A DNA stretch of 60,611 bases from Deltaproteobacteria bacterium (GTDB taxonomy: Bacteria > Desulfobacterota > Binatia > Binatales > Binataceae): NCBI GenBank assembly GCA_021799495.1, contig JAJZAI010000018.1:1-60611 (forward strand), given 5' to 3'. The notes under the pieces were generated by a model, which was not told the DNA's origin, did not search any database, and worked only from the letters and a program-made list of their open reading frames with translations. Both the position numbers and the translations under genes were made by a program. Positions 37,547 through 46,297 of the stretch are shown piece by piece. How positions within the stretch are numbered: position 1 is the stretch's first letter; each line of letters opens with the position of its first letter.

Positions 37547-38083
37547 ATGGCTGTTCAGGTTGTAAAGGTCCGGCGTCCCGCGGCGACGTTTTCGAGCGCC
37601 AATCCGTGGATCGCGATCCTGAAGGGATTGTGGGTTTCGATCCGTCATTTCTTCGGCAATCTTGGCTTGTTCCTGCGCGGACGGCAGGATTTCGCGATTC
37701 ATTTTCCTGAGCAGCGCCTGGTGCAGCCGCCGGCGCTGCGCGGGATGCCGGTGCTGGCGCAGATGGCCGACGGCAAGGAGCGTTGCGTCGCGTGCGGCCT
37801 GTGCGAGTGGGCCTGCCCGACCAGTTGCATCACGATTTACCCGGCCGAAACCGCCGACGAAGTCGAACGATATCCGGAAATTTTCGATATCGACATGTCG
37901 CGCTGCATGTTCTGCGGACTGTGCGAAGAGGCCTGTCCGGAAGAAGCAATAATCATGAGCCGGCAGATCGAAATCGCGAGCTACAGCCGGCGCGGCTCGC
38001 TGTGGAGCAAGGCCGACTTGCTGGTGCCGGTGGATCAGCTCAAAACCCGAACCGACTATATCCGCAGGAATTATGAGCGCTGA
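37547..38083 (+). CDS. nuoI: NADH-quinone oxidoreductase subunit I
   Basis: A 178-residue NuoI with an amphipathic N-terminus and two 4Fe-4S ferredoxin motifs, CVACGLCEWACP and CMFCGLCEEACP (clusters N6a and N6b). Its end overlaps the start of nuoC by 11 bases, so the two are translationally coupled. Confidence 0.96.
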   Translation: MAVQVVKVRRPAATFSSANPWIAILKGLWVSIRHFFGNLGLFLRGRQDFAIHFPEQRLVQPPALRGMPVLAQMADGKERCVACGLCEWACPTSCITIYPAETADEVERYPEIFDIDMSRCMFCGLCEEACPEEAIIMSRQIEIASYSRRGSLWSKADLLVPVDQLKTRTDYIRRNYER

Positions 38084-38729
38084 GAAACCGGACGAGAAAG
38101 TTCCCGCCGCGCCGGAGCTTTCTCCGCTGCTGGAAAAAGTGGTGTCGCGGCTGGGCGACCGCGTGCTGGAGCATCATACCGCCCGCGGCGACGATCGGAT
38201 TCACGTCGCACGCGAGCGGATTCTGGAAGCCGCGCGAATCCTGCGCGACGATCCAGAACTGAGCTTCGATCTGCTGCTGGACGTCACCGCGATCGACTAT
38301 TTCGGCCAGCCGGACAATTTTGAGGCCAAACTTCAGGTCTGGGATCGGAATCGCGCCGTGATGCGCCGGCTGCCGCAACGCCGCCACGAACTGGTGCTGC
38401 CGCCGCGCGGACCCGAGCCGCGGTTCGCCGTGGTCTATCACCTGACCTCGACCCGGCTCGCGCATCGCTTGCGGATAAAATGCCGCGTGCCGGAGGACGA
38501 TCCGAAAATCCCGAGCGTGACCGCGGTTTGGCCGGCCGCCAACTGGCTGGAGCGCGAGACCTGGGACCTGTACGGCATCGTCTTCGACGGCCATCCCGAC
38601 TTGCGCCGGATTTACCTCTACGAAGAATTCGTTGGCCATCCGCTGCGAAAAGACTACGCCAAGCACGGCGAACAACCGATTCAGGAATATGTTGGACCCG
38701 GAGCGAAAGAACCCCGCCGTCCCCATTGA
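38073..38729 (+). CDS. nuoC: NADH-quinone oxidoreductase subunit C
   Basis: A 218-residue NuoC. The core strand FAVVYHLTS and the marker block LERETWDLYGIVFDGHPDLR and HPLRKDY are present. An insertion of roughly 25 residues rich in Arg and Pro (RAVMRRLPQRRHELVLPPRG) precedes the core strand. The end overlaps nuoD by 41 bases. Confidence 0.92.
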   Translation: MSAEKPDEKVPAAPELSPLLEKVVSRLGDRVLEHHTARGDDRIHVARERILEAARILRDDPELSFDLLLDVTAIDYFGQPDNFEAKLQVWDRNRAVMRRLPQRRHELVLPPRGPEPRFAVVYHLTSTRLAHRLRIKCRVPEDDPKIPSVTAVWPAANWLERETWDLYGIVFDGHPDLRRIYLYEEFVGHPLRKDYAKHGEQPIQEYVGPGAKEPRRPH

Positions 38730-39927
38730 AGGGAACCAGGCCGCCGCGCTCGAAGAACTGCATACGCCGCCGATGCGGCTGCAGTTCGGCCCGTCGCATC
38801 CGGCGACCCATGGCACGGTCAAGATTACGCTCGACCTCGAAGGCGAGCAGGTGGTGTGGTCCGACGTCGAAGTCGGCTACCTGCATCGCGGTTTCGAGAA
38901 AGAGTGCGAAACCGGCTATTACTATCAGAATATTCCGTACACCGACCGGCTGAACTATAGTTCGCCAATTCTGAACAACACTGGCTATTGCATGGCGGTG
39001 GAAAAACTGTTCGGAATCGCGCCTCCGGAGCGCTGCAACTATATTCGCACGATCGGCTGCGAGCTGTCGCGGATGGCCGATCACATGCTGTGTATCGGCG
39101 CGTCGGCGATGGAGTTGGCGGCGTTCACGCCGATGCTCTATTTGATCGAGGGCCGGGAACTGATCCTCGACATGGTCGACAGCCTGTGCGGCGCGCGGGT
39201 GACGACGAATTTCGTCAGGATCGGCGGCATCTCGGCGAACATGCCGGAGAATTTCCCGGAATTCGCGCGGCCGCGGCTCGATCGAGCGCTCAAGCTGTTC
39301 GAGGACGCCGACAAGTTGCTGACGGAGAATCCGGTGTTCCGGCAGCGGATGGAAGGCACGGGCTATCTTTCGCGCGACGACCTGATCGCGTGGGGCGTGA
39401 CCGGTCCAATGCTGCGCGCGGGCGGAGAGCCATACGACGTCCGCAAGGTCCATCCGTACCTGGTTTACGGCGAACTGGATTTCGACGTCCCGGTCGGCGA
39501 GCATAGCGACAATTTCGACCGCTATCTGGTGCGGCTGGAGGAGTTTCGCCAGAGCCGCCGGATAATCCTGCAATGCCTGGAACGGATGCCCGATGGGCCG
39601 GTCGATGCGGACGATCCGCGCGTGCGATGGCCGGGCAAGGGGCGCGTGTTCAACCGCATGGAGGAACTGATCGATCAGTTCAAGCTGGTGACCGAAGGCG
39701 GGATGCCGCCGGCCGGCGAAGTTTATCACGCGGTCGAGGCGGCCAACGGCGAGCTCGGTTTCTATATTGTGAGCGACGGCACCGGCAAGCCGTGGAAATG
39801 CCGTTGCCGGGCGCCCAGCTTTTCGAATATGTCCCCGCTTTCGAAGATGATCACTGGAGGACAGTTGGCCGACGTCGTGCCGACCTTCGGAATGATCAAC
39901 ATGATCGGCGGCGAATGCGATCGGTGA
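38689..39927 (+). CDS. nuoD: NADH-quinone oxidoreductase subunit D
   Basis: A 412-residue NuoD, which forms the quinone pocket with NuoB. Family blocks are FGPSHPATHGT, DVEVGYLHRGFEK, YTDRLNY and the C-terminal CRAPSF. The ATG at 38689 has AGGA just upstream and lies inside the end of nuoC. The Asp ligand of old hydrogenases is not needed here. nuoEF follows 4 bases later. Confidence 0.96.
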   Translation: MLDPERKNPAVPIEGNQAAALEELHTPPMRLQFGPSHPATHGTVKITLDLEGEQVVWSDVEVGYLHRGFEKECETGYYYQNIPYTDRLNYSSPILNNTGYCMAVEKLFGIAPPERCNYIRTIGCELSRMADHMLCIGASAMELAAFTPMLYLIEGRELILDMVDSLCGARVTTNFVRIGGISANMPENFPEFARPRLDRALKLFEDADKLLTENPVFRQRMEGTGYLSRDDLIAWGVTGPMLRAGGEPYDVRKVHPYLVYGELDFDVPVGEHSDNFDRYLVRLEEFRQSRRIILQCLERMPDGPVDADDPRVRWPGKGRVFNRMEELIDQFKLVTEGGMPPAGEVYHAVEAANGELGFYIVSDGTGKPWKCRCRAPSFSNMSPLSKMITGGQLADVVPTFGMINMIGGECDR

Positions 39928-39931
39928 AGCG

Positions 39932-41722
39932 ATGGTTTTGTCGGCAGCGGCTCACGACCAGATACGTGAAGAAATAGGGCATTATCCGAACCCGCGCGGC
40001 GCGTTGCTGTACGCGCTGCATGTGGCGCGCGACGAGACCGGCCGGCTCGACCGGGAAATTTTCGCGGAGCTCGGCGAACACTTCGGGATGTCGGCGGGCG
40101 AAGTGGCCGAGGTCGCGTCGTTCTATTCGATTTTCAATCAGCCGCCGGCGAAGGCGATCGTGCAGGTCTGCACGGGACTTCCCTGCTGCCTCAAAGGTGC
40201 CCGCGGGATCGTGCGCGAGGCCGAAAAGCTGACCGGCGCCAAAAGCGGAACGGTCAGCGCCGATGGACGTTTCGCGATGGTCGAGGTCGAATGCCTTGGC
40301 TCGTGCGGCACCGCGCCGGTCGTGCAGATCAACCGCAATCCCTATATCGAGCGGGTTGCGCCCGACAGCCTCGTGACGTTGCTGGCCTCTCCGGGCGCGG
40401 CGATCGAGGCGCGGCCGCCGGCGCCGCTGGTGTCGCAAATTCCCGACGGCGTCGAGGCGTATCTGTTGCCGCCGAACGGCGAGCGCCGTCTTGCCATTGA
40501 TGAGTACAAGCGCGCCGGCGGCTACCAGGCCGTCGTCAAAGCGGGCGCGATGGAGCCGAAAGATATCGCCGCGACGGTCAAGGACGCGGGACTGCGCGGC
40601 CGCGGCGGCGCCGGATTCGCCACCGGATTGAAATGGACGTTCATGCCGCCGCCCGACGGCGGCCCGCGCTATCTCGCGGTCAATTGCGACGAAAGCGAGC
40701 CCGGCACGTTCAAAGACCGCCAGATTATGGAGCGCAATCCGCATCTGGTGCTCGAGGGCGTGATGATTGCGTCGATGGCGATTCAGGCGAGCGCCGCGTT
40801 CATGTATATCCGCGGCGAGTACGTGGTCGCCTATCGAATCATGCGCGAAGCGATTCGCGAGGCGTACGCGGTCGGAATCCTTGGCGAAAATGCGCTCGGC
40901 TTCAATCGCCGCTTCGATATCCATATCCAGCCGGGCGCCGGCGCCTATATCTGCGGCGAAGAGAGCGGGATGCTCGAATCGATGGAGGGCAAGAAGGGCC
41001 AGCCGCGCAAACGGCCGCCTTTTCCCGCGCAGCGCGGCCTGTGGCAGCGGCCGACGACGGTCGACAATTGCGAAACCTGTGCGCAGGTTCCGGCGATTAT
41101 CATGAACGGCGTCGATTGGTACAAAGCCCGCGGCATGCCCAACAGTTTCGGCAACACGCTTTTCGGCATCAGCGGGCACGTCAAGCGCCCCGGCATCTAC
41201 GAGCTGCCGCTGGGTGTGAAAATGCGTGACCTGATCTACAAATACGGCGGCGGTCTGGAAGAGGGCCGAACCGTCAAGGCGGTGATTCCAGGCGGAATCT
41301 CGATGCCGGTGTTGCGCGGCGACCAAATCGACGTGCCCGTCGATCACGAGTCGCTCAAGACCGTCAATACGCTGCTCGGCACGGCCGGCGCGATCGTGCT
41401 CGACGATCGCGCGTGCATGGTGCGCGCGGCGCTGGTGATTGCGCGATTTTTCGAGCACGAGTCCTGCGGCCAGTGCACCCAGTGCCGCGAAGGCACCGGA
41501 TGGACGTACCGCACGCTCAAGCGAATCGAAGCGGGCGAAGGTCGTCCGGAAGATTTGGAGACGCTCGCAGACACCTTCAACTTCATGGACGGCAAGTGCA
41601 TCTGCGCGCTCGCCGACGGCGCGTCGTGGGCGGCGCGCGCGTTTCTCAAACAATTTCGCGCCGATTACGAGGCCCATGTGTCAGCGCGGAAATGCCCGTT
41701 TCCCGAGAGTTTCGCGGTATGA
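39932..41722 (+). CDS. Fused NADH-quinone oxidoreductase subunits E and F
   Basis: A 596-residue natural fusion. Residues 1-150 are NuoE with its thioredoxin-like [2Fe-2S] ligands Cys80, Cys85, Cys121 and Cys125. Residues from about 170 on are NuoF: the FMN/NADH site LRGRGGAGFATGLKW (221-235), then N3 cluster ligands Cys512, Cys515, Cys518 (SCGQCTQC) and Cys556. No stop or frame change occurs at the junction. It oxidises NADH and feeds electrons to NuoG. It shares an ATGA overlap with the next gene. Confidence 0.95.
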   Translation: MVLSAAAHDQIREEIGHYPNPRGALLYALHVARDETGRLDREIFAELGEHFGMSAGEVAEVASFYSIFNQPPAKAIVQVCTGLPCCLKGARGIVREAEKLTGAKSGTVSADGRFAMVEVECLGSCGTAPVVQINRNPYIERVAPDSLVTLLASPGAAIEARPPAPLVSQIPDGVEAYLLPPNGERRLAIDEYKRAGGYQAVVKAGAMEPKDIAATVKDAGLRGRGGAGFATGLKWTFMPPPDGGPRYLAVNCDESEPGTFKDRQIMERNPHLVLEGVMIASMAIQASAAFMYIRGEYVVAYRIMREAIREAYAVGILGENALGFNRRFDIHIQPGAGAYICGEESGMLESMEGKKGQPRKRPPFPAQRGLWQRPTTVDNCETCAQVPAIIMNGVDWYKARGMPNSFGNTLFGISGHVKRPGIYELPLGVKMRDLIYKYGGGLEEGRTVKAVIPGGISMPVLRGDQIDVPVDHESLKTVNTLLGTAGAIVLDDRACMVRAALVIARFFEHESCGQCTQCREGTGWTYRTLKRIEAGEGRPEDLETLADTFNFMDGKCICALADGASWAARAFLKQFRADYEAHVSARKCPFPESFAV

Positions 41723-42138
41723 AGCAGAGCGTTTCCCGTAACCAGATTGTGGCGCTGCTCGGCACCCCGGACCGGACCGCCGGCAGCCTCAACAGCCCGA
41801 TCGAACTCGAAGAGAACGGAATTCCGTTCAACGAGAAGTGGATTTACGAACATCTCGTTGACGACCCGGCGGGCGCGCCGATGCGCGTGATCTATTGGCA
41901 TCGCTACGATCTGACGGGGACGATGGTGCGCGGCGGCGCCGATGACCAATGGCGAAGCGACGCGAAGCTGGCCGAAGCGGTGGCCGCGCGCAGCTCGCGC
42001 CTGGCGCGGATCGAAGATCGCCACGAAGCGGGCAAATCGACCAATCAGTATAGGCCCGTTTCGGAAACGTCAGGGCCGGCCGATCTGGGCGGTTATATCA
42101 TGGGCCAGAAACCCGGTTCCGGTCCGGTTATCGAGTAA
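41719..42138 (+). CDS. Unknown protein coupled to nuoEF
   Basis: A 139-residue soluble protein starting at the ATG of an ATGA overlap with the nuoEF stop, so it is almost certainly translated with the complex I genes. It begins KQSVSRNQIVALLGTPDRTA and has KWIYEHLVDDPAGAPMRVIY and a Gly/Pro-rich tail. No Cys clusters, membrane helices or known domain are visible. It converges with the hydrolase gene, overlapping it by 11 bases. Confidence 0.75.
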   Translation: MKQSVSRNQIVALLGTPDRTAGSLNSPIELEENGIPFNEKWIYEHLVDDPAGAPMRVIYWHRYDLTGTMVRGGADDQWRSDAKLAEAVAARSSRLARIEDRHEAGKSTNQYRPVSETSGPADLGGYIMGQKPGSGPVIE

Positions 42139-43063
42139 GGGCCGCGCGCAGCGCGGCGGCGCCGTCGTCGATCGCCTGCCGGGCCTTGTCCAGAACGCTC
42201 GCCATCCCGAAAAATCCGTGGGTTACGCCGTCGTAACGTCGCATTATCGTCGGGACGCCTGAATCCTTGAGGCGCGCGGCATAGGCCTCGCCTTCGTCGC
42301 GCAGCGGATCGTATTCCGCCGTGATCACCATCGCCGCGGGCAATCCGGCGAGCGACGCGGCGCGCGCCGGACAGGCGTAGGGATTCGCCGCGTCGTTTGG
42401 CGCAGTCAGGTAGTGGCTCCAGAACCACTCCATGTCGGCGCGCGACAAAATGTAGTAATTGTCCGCCGCGAACTGATTCTGCGACGGCGTATTCAGCTCG
42501 CGTTGCGTGGCCGGATAAATCAGCAACTGATAGGCGAACCGCGGACCTCCGCGATCGCGCGCCATCATCGCGGCCGCCGTCGCGAGCGTGCCGCCCGCGC
42601 TCGAGCCGCTGACGGCGACGCGCGCCGGATCGCATCCGAGTCGCCCGGCATTCTCGACCGTCCAGCCGGCCGCCGCGTAACAATCTTCCGGGCCGGCGGG
42701 GAATTTATGTTCCGGAGCGAGCCGGTAATCCACCGATACGACGACGCATCCCGCCGCGTTCGCGAGGCGCCGGCAGGTGTCGTCAACCATCGCGATACTG
42801 CCGACGACCCATCCGCCGCCGTGAAAATAGACCAGCGCTCCGCGTGTCGCATGGTCCGACGGCGTGTAGATGCGAACCGGAATCGGCCCTGAAGGGCCGG
42901 AGACGGCGCGATCTTCAACGCGAGCGACGGGAGTCGGAGCGCCTTTCGGCAAGCGCCGCTCCATCAGTTCGCGCGCCGCGGCCGGCGTCATTTGATGGAA
43001 CGGCTTGTCGTTCGCCGCGGCCATCTGATCGAGGATTTTCTTCATTTGAGGATCGAGAGGCAT
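42128..43063 (-). CDS. Alpha/beta hydrolase of the hormone-sensitive lipase family
   Basis: A 311-residue esterase. Oxyanion-hole motif VYFHGGGWVVGS, nucleophile elbow VAVSGSSAGGTLA (Ser after GS), the acid in ITAEYDPLRDEG and the His in THGFFGM make up the HSL-family catalytic set. It is the last gene of the minus-strand catabolic cluster, 61 bases after the LLM oxidoreductase gene. Confidence 0.92.
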   Translation of the reverse strand: MPLDPQMKKILDQMAAANDKPFHQMTPAAARELMERRLPKGAPTPVARVEDRAVSGPSGPIPVRIYTPSDHATRGALVYFHGGGWVVGSIAMVDDTCRRLANAAGCVVVSVDYRLAPEHKFPAGPEDCYAAAGWTVENAGRLGCDPARVAVSGSSAGGTLATAAAMMARDRGGPRFAYQLLIYPATQRELNTPSQNQFAADNYYILSRADMEWFWSHYLTAPNDAANPYACPARAASLAGLPAAMVITAEYDPLRDEGEAYAARLKDSGVPTIMRRYDGVTHGFFGMASVLDKARQAIDDGAAALRAALTR

Positions 43064-43124
43064 ATGCGGGTCCTGCGAAATTCCGGTTGCGGCCTGGGAG
43101 CGCGCGCGACGTTCGATTTCGAAG

Positions 43125-43997
43125 CTAGATATACGACTCGGCGATTCGCTCGAGCTCGGATTCGAAGTTGTCCGGGCCGAGCCTTTTGGCGATGAGCATC
43201 ACCACGAAGCGCGGCACGCCGAGATCCTCGTACTGGCGCAATCCGGCCTGCACTTCAGCGCGGCCGCCGCGCAGACCCTGGCGCATGATCGTGAGATCGA
43301 GGCGGTCGTAGCTCGTCCCCGCGCGATCGCACTCCTCGCGCAGTTTGGCCAGTTCGGCTTTCATCTGTTCCGGCGTGAGCAGGATCGGGCACCATCCGTC
43401 GCCCCATCGCGCGACCCATCGCAGGGCATTTTTATCCTTGCTGCCGATCAGCACCGGCGGGCCGCCCGGACGAGCGGGTTTCGGATAAAGCCGGACGGGC
43501 GGAAATTTGACGTAACGGCCTTCGAACGAGGCTTCGTCTTTCGTCCACAACTCCCGCATCGCGGCGATATATTCCCGCGTCTGGGTCCATCGATGCGGAT
43601 AGTCCGCGCCGAGCAGTTCCGATTCTTCCTTGAGCCAACCGGCGCCAATTCCGAACAGCACGCGGCCGTTGGAGAAGGCGTCGAGCGTGGCGACTTCGTT
43701 GGCGGTGAGGATCGGATTGCGCTCGGGCACGAGGCATACGCCCGTGCCGACCTTGAGGCGCGTCGTCGCGCCGGCGGCCATCGCCATCGCCACGAACGGA
43801 TCGCACATGCGCGAGTAATGCTCGGGAATTTCGCCTTTGCCCGGCGGCGTTTCCGGCAGAGGGGTGCTCGTATGCACCGGCATCACCGGATGGTCGGGCA
43901 GCCAGATCGATTCGAAGCCGAGCGCCTCGGCGCGGCGCGCGAACGTCGCCGGATCGACGCTGTGCTCGTTGAGCACGGCGAGCATTCCAATCTTCAT
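43125..43997 (-). CDS. LLM-class F420-dependent oxidoreductase
   Basis: A 290-residue luciferase-like TIM-barrel protein. Blocks are RRAEALGFESIWLPDHPVMP, LKVGTGVCLVPERNPILTA, NGRVLFGIGAGWLKEE and the later PPVLIGSKDKNALRWVARWG. This matches F420-dependent subgroups common in Actinobacteria and uncultured soil lineages; FMN use is also possible. The ATG at 43997 is preferred over 44018 as it gives the family start MKIGML. Confidence 0.9.
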   Translation of the reverse strand: MKIGMLAVLNEHSVDPATFARRAEALGFESIWLPDHPVMPVHTSTPLPETPPGKGEIPEHYSRMCDPFVAMAMAAGATTRLKVGTGVCLVPERNPILTANEVATLDAFSNGRVLFGIGAGWLKEESELLGADYPHRWTQTREYIAAMRELWTKDEASFEGRYVKFPPVRLYPKPARPGGPPVLIGSKDKNALRWVARWGDGWCPILLTPEQMKAELAKLREECDRAGTSYDRLDLTIMRQGLRGGRAEVQAGLRQYEDLGVPRFVVMLIAKRLGPDNFESELERIAESYI

Positions 43998-44057
43998 GAT
44001 ATTTCCATTCCCGCCCAAAATGACGCGGCCGCCGCTGGCCGCGCGCCGTGCGAAGAA

Positions 44058-44435
44058 TCAGCCTTTCCTGGGTTCGGTGACTTCGCGGAACGCGCGAATC
44101 GCCTCGACCGCCGTAGGCACGCCGCTGTACTGGGAGATGTGGATGATCATCTCCTTGATCTCTTCTTTCGTCACGCCGATATTGAGCGCGCCGCGCATGT
44201 GCAGGCGCAATTCGGGACCGCGTCCCAGCGCCATCAGCGCGGTCATCGTGATCAGCGAGCGAATTTTGGTGGGCAGTCCGGGGCGGCCCCAGATGCCGCC
44301 GAAGAGCTGATCGTTGAGAAACGTCGCAAAGCCCTCGTCGAACTGCTTCAGATATTCGTTGCCGGCCACGGCGGCCTTCTCACCGAACAGCGCGGTGCGA
44401 ACTTCAAGACCTTTTTTCGCCAGATCGTCAGCCAT
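44058..44435 (-). CDS. Carboxymuconolactone decarboxylase family protein, copy 1
   Basis: A 125-residue CMD-domain protein (RSLITMTALMALGRGPELRL, HMRGALNIGVTKEEIKEMII). Family members include 4-carboxymuconolactone decarboxylase PcaC and AhpD-like proteins. The Cys-x-x-Cys of AhpD is absent, which favours a PcaC-like role. A very similar second copy lies at 45568, on the other side of the dehydrogenase gene. Confidence 0.9.
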   Translation of the reverse strand: MADDLAKKGLEVRTALFGEKAAVAGNEYLKQFDEGFATFLNDQLFGGIWGRPGLPTKIRSLITMTALMALGRGPELRLHMRGALNIGVTKEEIKEMIIHISQYSGVPTAVEAIRAFREVTEPRKG

Positions 44436-44497
44436 TTTCCGTTCCTCTTTCCGTATTGGTGAATAGTTGATTGATGTGCGCGCAGGTGCGCCGCGCT

Positions 44498-45391
44498 TCA
44501 GGAGCGAACTTTCACGTTCGCGCGATCCTCCTGCACGGTGACGGCCGCGGTCGAATCCTTGTCGCCCAGTCCGTGGGCGAGCGCCGACAGGAAATCCTGC
44601 TCGACCAGCGCCGCGATCGGCATCGGCACGTTGAATTCGCGCCCGACCTCGGTGGCGAGCCCGAGGTCCTTGCGCGCGAGCTTCAGCGCGAAAGTCACGC
44701 GATCGAAATTGCCCCGCATGATCATCTTGGGCAGCGCGCCCTTGAGAATCATGCCCTGGCCGTACGCGCCGTCAGACACCGCCTTGAGCAGCGCGTCGGC
44801 GGACACGCCGGCTTTCATGCCCATCGTGAACGCTTCGACCAGCAACTGCGTCGAGCAAATGGCGACCATATTGTGGACCAATTTCGCGACCGCGCCGGCG
44901 CCGATCGCGCCGATATAGGAAACCTTGTCGCCGATCGCGTCGAAGACCGGTTTGACCCGGTCGAAGGTCTCCTTGTCGCCGCCGACCATCACCGCGAGCG
45001 TCGCGTTGCGCGCGCCCGGAATGCCGCCGCTGACGGGCGCGTCGAGCATCGCGACGCCTTTTTGCCTGAAGGCTTCGTGGATGCGCCGGATGACGGTTGG
45101 CGAATTGGTCGAAAGGTCGGCGTAAACCGCGCCGCGTTCGATTCCGCTCAGGATTCCGTTCGCTCCGAGCGCGACCGCGTCGACCTCTTTTGGCCCCGGC
45201 AGCGAAGTCAAAACGACCTCCGCCCTGGCGGCGACGGCGGCCGGCGAATCCGCCCATTGTGCGCCCGCCGCGAGATGCGGCTCGGCCATCTCGCGCCGGA
45301 TATCGTTGACCACGGCGCTGTGACCTTTTTTGAGAATGTTGAGGGCCATCGGTCCGCCCATGTTGCCCAATCCGATGAATCCAACTCGCAT
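44498..45391 (-). CDS. 3-hydroxyisobutyrate dehydrogenase-like beta-hydroxyacid dehydrogenase
   Basis: A 297-residue NAD(P)-dependent enzyme. Nucleotide motif GFIGLGNMGGPMA at the N-terminus, substrate motif DAPVSGGIPGARNATLAVMV and the catalytic Lys in GAGAVAKLVHNM are typical of the HIBADH/tartronate semialdehyde reductase family. It lies between two CMD genes in what looks like a hydroxyacid or aromatic catabolic operon. Confidence 0.92.
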   Translation of the reverse strand: MRVGFIGLGNMGGPMALNILKKGHSAVVNDIRREMAEPHLAAGAQWADSPAAVAARAEVVLTSLPGPKEVDAVALGANGILSGIERGAVYADLSTNSPTVIRRIHEAFRQKGVAMLDAPVSGGIPGARNATLAVMVGGDKETFDRVKPVFDAIGDKVSYIGAIGAGAVAKLVHNMVAICSTQLLVEAFTMGMKAGVSADALLKAVSDGAYGQGMILKGALPKMIMRGNFDRVTFALKLARKDLGLATEVGREFNVPMPIAALVEQDFLSALAHGLGDKDSTAAVTVQEDRANVKVRS

Positions 45392-45506
45392 GTTCGGCCT
45401 CCCGAAATTTCGGCCAGGTTGAATGGCGCGCGGCCGCGGGCGTCGCGCTCGCGGAATCGATGCGATTTACGCGCCGTGCGCGCCAAGGGCGCGCGCGCCG
45501 AAATTC

Positions 45507-45552
45507 GATTTTCCTGTTAAAGCACCGCCGCCGCACGCCCGCAAGGAAAATC
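45507..45552. repeat. 9-bp inverted repeat between dehydrogenase and CMD genes
   Basis: GATTTTCCT (45507-45515) and AGGAAAATC (45544-45552) are perfect inverted copies separated by 28 bases. They lie in the 176-base gap between the second CMD gene and the dehydrogenase gene. This could be an operator or weak structure; chance cannot be excluded. Confidence 0.35.
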
Positions 45553-45567
45553 GCGCGTCGGCGCCGA

Positions 45568-45939
45568 TCAATCCGGACTCGTGACTTCGCGCAGGGCGCG
45601 AATCGCCTCGACCGCCGTCGGCACTCCGCTGTACTGCGAGAGATGGATGATCATCTCCTTGATCTCCTCGGGCGTGATTCCCAGATTGAGCGCGCCGCGC
45701 ATGTGCGTGCGCAATTCCGGCCCGCGCGCGAGCGCCATCAGCGTCGCCATCGTGATGAACGAGCGGATTTTGATCGGCAATCCGGGCCGCGTCCAGATTT
45801 GCGCGAACAACTGCTCGTTCACGAAATCGGCAAAGAATTTGTCGAATTTGCTGAAGTCCTCGTGGCGCTGGCGAGCCGCCTGCTCGCCCCAAAGCTGCGC
45901 GCGCAGTTTGATGCCTTTTTCGTGCAGATCGTCGGCCAT
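45568..45939 (-). CDS. Carboxymuconolactone decarboxylase family protein, copy 2
   Basis: A 123-residue paralogue of the protein at 44058: RSFITMATLMALARGPELRT, HMRGALNLGITPEEIKEMII and the shared SQYSGVPTAVEAIRA. The ACGGAGG ribosome site supports the ATG at 45939. It is the first gene of the minus-strand catabolic cluster. Confidence 0.9.
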   Translation of the reverse strand: MADDLHEKGIKLRAQLWGEQAARQRHEDFSKFDKFFADFVNEQLFAQIWTRPGLPIKIRSFITMATLMALARGPELRTHMRGALNLGITPEEIKEMIIHLSQYSGVPTAVEAIRALREVTSPD

Positions 45940-46120
45940 GATTGCAACCTCCGTAAAAACCGCGGAACGCCGTTGGCGCACGCCGCCCGTGTCGTTGAAT
46001 GTCGTGGTCGTTCACGTCTCCTTAAGCATCGGCCCGGATTAACTGCAAGAGCACCGCGGCGAACGGGAAATTCGCGCGCGCAGGGCGTATGGCGAACGCC
46101 CTGACCGGCTGGTCGGGCGG
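45940..46120. other. Divergent intergenic region
   Basis: The 445 bases between the CMD gene and the E1-like gene are filled from 46121 on by a promoter, riboswitch and terminator, listed separately. In 45940-46120 no gene or strong structure was seen; it should contain the minus-strand promoter of the catabolic cluster. Confidence 0.5.
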
Positions 46121-46149
46121 TTGACTTTTGCGATCCTGTGTTGCATGCT
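46121..46149 (+). promoter_or_regulatory. Candidate sigma-70 promoter of the sulfur operon
   Basis: TTGACT (46121-46126), a 17-base spacer and CATGCT (46144-46149) place a -35 and a weaker -10 box just before the riboswitch, which would begin about 20 bases after the -10 element. Confidence 0.5.
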
Positions 46150-46167
46150 TGATGGCCGGAATTTGTG

Positions 46168-46284
46168 GCCTTATCCAGAGCGGCGGAGGGACTGGCCCGA
46201 CGATGCCGCAGCAACCGGCCCTTTGGGGTGCTGGTGCTAAGTCCTGCGGGATCCCCCCAGCGATGGGATCCTGGAAGATAAGGC
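46168..46284 (+). promoter_or_regulatory. SAM-I (S-box) riboswitch aptamer
   Basis: The conserved S-box core is present in order: GGCGGAGGGACTGGCCC, the P2 strand CCGCAGCAACC, GGTGCTGGTGCTAAGTCC with the conserved GCUAA-UCC, and a closing P1 helix GCCTTATC (46168-46175) with GATAAGGC (46277-46284). SAM binding stabilises P1. It controls a sulfur/methionine-type operon, as S-boxes usually do. Confidence 0.95.
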
Positions 46285-46297
46285 GAGAGTAAAGTTA

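Noticed and set aside
38797-38815. TGGCACG phrase resembling a sigma-54 promoter
   Set aside because: Lies in nuoD coding sequence and lacks GC at the -12 position.
39896-41677. 593-residue minus-strand open frame
   Set aside because: Exact antisense shadow of nuoEF.
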